A stretch of 64,000 nt of DNA from Phylloscopus collybita (Eukaryota > Chordata > Aves > Passeriformes > Phylloscopidae). The stretch lies in contig JAJNNQ010000013.1 in the NCBI GenBank assembly GCA_027886175.1, positions 2,542,001 through 2,606,000 on the forward strand. The letters run 5' to 3'. Shown piece by piece: positions 61,573 to 64,000 of this stretch (position 1 is the first letter of the stretch; each line of letters opens with the position of its first letter). A model generated the notes under the pieces. The model had not been told where the DNA came from, searched no databases, and saw only the letters and a list, made by a program, of their open reading frames with translations. A program made the position numbers and the translations under genes.

Positions 61573-64000
61573 AAGAAGTCCATCACCAAGTGGCCCAAGA
61601 GTCACTGAGAAAGCAGTTTGGAGTTTTAGCTTACTGTTTACACTTCTGATGTTTGGAAAGTTAGGAAAAATGCAAGAGAAAAACTAGGCTGCCTAAGAGA
61701 TAAAGGAAATGAAGAGGTAGAATATAAAGCAATGGGTTGAATAAAAGATGAAACAAGGAAAAGAAAGAGACAACTCACAAGCCTCTCAGTAAAGCAACCA
61801 AAATCCACAAAGTTGAGCAAATATAAGCAATATTCAAAATGTAGTCCAGCATTTAGTTTGCATTTGAAATAAGGATGTCTGCAGAGCTTTTTCTCCCAAA
61901 GAAGTTTGAGAAGCCTGACCCTAGGGGACTGGAATAGTTTTAAATCTTAAAATAATAAAGAATTTGAGGTGGAACAAATGAAAAACCAACAACCCAAACC
62001 ACCAAATGACTGAAGAAAAAAACAAAAACCTGAACTAAAGAACAAAAAGGGTTCTTCAAGGAATAAGAGGTTGTTATATCATCCTTCCAAAAGATAATCT
62101 CAAAGACTGCCACAACGACAAAGACACTCAGCTGAGATGTTTATTGACATTTATTAAATGCTACTGCTCAGTGATACCTTCCTTTCTTTGAGTTAATTCT
62201 GTTCCATGAGCACGAGAATATACAGAATCGACTTATAAAGAATGGTAAGAAGCTGAACATTTACATAGGCATAGACCAAGAAAAAGTAATCAAAGGTTTT
62301 TTGCCTTTTAAATTCTCACTTTCTTGTTGCATTTTGGTAGGAAGTTAAACCTGAAAGAGGCAGTGCAACTGTGAGAGAGGCTGCATCCATAAGCTCTCCA
62401 CAACTCAGGACACATGAGTGTAAGTCCTCTCTCATGGACTCTGATTTCACAGGCACTTTTGCAGCTGGAATAAGCCAGCATCACCAGTTACAGAAGCCTT
62501 CCCAGCAGTGTCCTGCACAGCTTCCCAGTGGAACAGAAATGCTGGCCTTGGCCAGGTTTTGGAAGGAGTTCAGGTGGCCTCTGTGTCACTGCCCAGTGAC
62601 AGTACAGCACAAATTCCCTGGGTCACTGTGACATGTGGATTCCTGCACAGACACATCCACATCTTTTCAAGTGCCAATCACATCTAGAAGAAACTCAAGC
62701 AATTAAAGAAAAACACAGGCAAAGACTGAATGGACTGAAACCCATGTCCTGGCTTTTTCCTATTCTCCAGCTGATGGCAGCTGAGGACACTGTCCACCAA
62801 ACCCCATTTATAGCAGCTGCATGGGCAGACAATAAACAACCCAACACAGGTTCATGAGGAGAACTGCTTCATTTATGTGCCTTAGTGACTGTCTGTCCCA
62901 CCCCAAGAACTATCACAGGCAAGCCTACTAATTTCCTTATCCTTTCCACAGGCTCTCTGATGAGGAGTGAAGCCCTTGTCATTCAAATTGGTGACCCCTC
63001 ACAAGTGCCCTCCCATACCAAGAGCAAGGCCAGGTTTTGGTCATTTGGTTTTTTTCTCACTGCAAATGCTTCAGGGCAATCCACCACAGTGCTCCACCTG
63101 CTGTGAGGATCACCACAGAGGCACACTCACATGTCCCCTCCTCTTACAGCAGGGAAACCTTTGCAGTTAAACCAAGGATGAACCAAATAGAAGTGAAGCT
63201 GTGTTCATTAATTATATTTCAATCCTTTGAAGAGACAGAGAACCACTGCTAATAAATGTTTATTTCACACAGTTATGATGAAACACAGCCCTGCACATCC
63301 CACTTGTCTTTGCTTCTAAGCTCACCAGTCTCCCCTTGCCTCTGTGGAACTGCTAAAACCCACAAAATCCTCACCTACTGCTCCTTCCTCTGCTTTCCCA
63401 TCATCTCCATGAGAAAGGGGCAAATAGGAGGATTTTAGTGCCAGGAGATCCCATCTCATAGCTTTTGTCCCTTTACAACTGAAATCATACAAAACAGACT
63501 GACTTACAGGGCTCAGTCTGATCCAAAACACGCAAACCAGGAGCTGAGATCAAGGATCAGATACCTTCATATTTACTACAAAGTCTATTTCTAGAAATGC
63601 GATTCAGTCTTCATCAGCTTCTCTTGATTTCACTTTTCAGATAAAAAACCCAGTTAAAAATAACCCTATGTGTGAACACAGAGGGAAGTGAAATGGGAAG
63701 CCAGTTGCCTGTAGCTAAGGTGAGAGACTGAAGGCTGTATGTGTAGTAAAGCCTTCACACATTTGAATTTTTTAGTACCACGTGAGATTTCTTTATTACA
63801 TCTCAGCAAATTAATTTCATGAGATAACAACAAAGTAACATGCCTTATTTTTACCATATTTTGTCCTACCTCAGAGCTCACAAGACACAAGGCACCTTGT
63901 ATGTAGCAATGATAACTAGATTTTTTTTTTAAGCATGCACACAGCTGGCTCTTCAACAAGGTCCAACACAGCAGAAGCCTAAGATTTCTACAAGAAACAG

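Larger units (their letters stand above)
54018..64000. other. Intergenic sequence, no gene recognised
   Basis: Mostly AT-rich. It contains the simple and tandem repeats listed separately at 56.4, 56.7, 60.6 and 61.5 kb, an A-rich stretch near 57,720-57,780 and a 7-bp inverted repeat at 58,507. No exon, RNA gene or transposon was recognised up to the window edge. Confidence 0.6.

Noticed and set aside
1..64000. CRISPR array, bacterial operon, phage, endogenous retrovirus or tRNA/rRNA genes
   Set aside because: No regularly spaced repeats, no prokaryotic gene density, no recognisable retroviral gene or paired LTRs, and no tRNA or rRNA motif was seen. The window reads as ordinary avian nuclear DNA.

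Overview
The window looks like avian nuclear DNA. It is mostly AT-rich, CpG-depleted, non-coding sequence with CR1 LINE 3' ends of the bird type, short microsatellites and one strong CpG island. Only one protein-coding element could be recognised with confidence: the first coding exon of EPAS1 (HIF-2 alpha), on the minus strand inside the CpG island. It encodes MTADKEKKR up to a GTGAG splice donor. About 130 nt upstream in the same transcript is a well-formed iron-responsive element (IRE), as known for EPAS1 mRNA. Together these two features make the assignment secure. The species cannot be named from this sequence.

Layout: positions 1-27,665 are the 5' part of EPAS1 intron 1. Transcription runs right to left, and exon 2 was not found, so it should lie beyond position 1. 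The intron holds a compact CpG-rich islet (about 12,785-13,113), a cluster of three hypoxia-response-element cores (17,047-17,121), a perfect 22-bp palindrome (26,252-26,273) and several A/T tracts. Positions 26,880-28,640 are the CpG island with promoter, 5'UTR, IRE and exon 1. Positions 28,650-64,000 are upstream flank with no recognisable exon. By conserved vertebrate synteny this should be part of the PRKCE-EPAS1 interval, but no PRKCE exon was seen. The flank carries three sizeable CR1 copies, one CR1 scrap, a TATATT-type hexamer microsatellite, an (AC)n repeat, short tandem duplications and a small CpG patch near 53.9-54.0 kb.

How the parts work together: HIF-2 alpha is the oxygen-regulated bHLH-PAS subunit, and the IRE lets iron regulatory proteins restrain its translation when iron is low. 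The most interesting sequence-level observation is an AUG at the 3' base of the IRE stem. It is in frame with the annotated EPAS1 AUG, with 43 codons and no stop between them. It predicts a possible N-terminally extended HIF-2 alpha whose start codon is buried in the IRP-binding hairpin. Nearly all longer ORFs in the window look like chance frames in GC-rich or AT-rich non-coding DNA and were not annotated.
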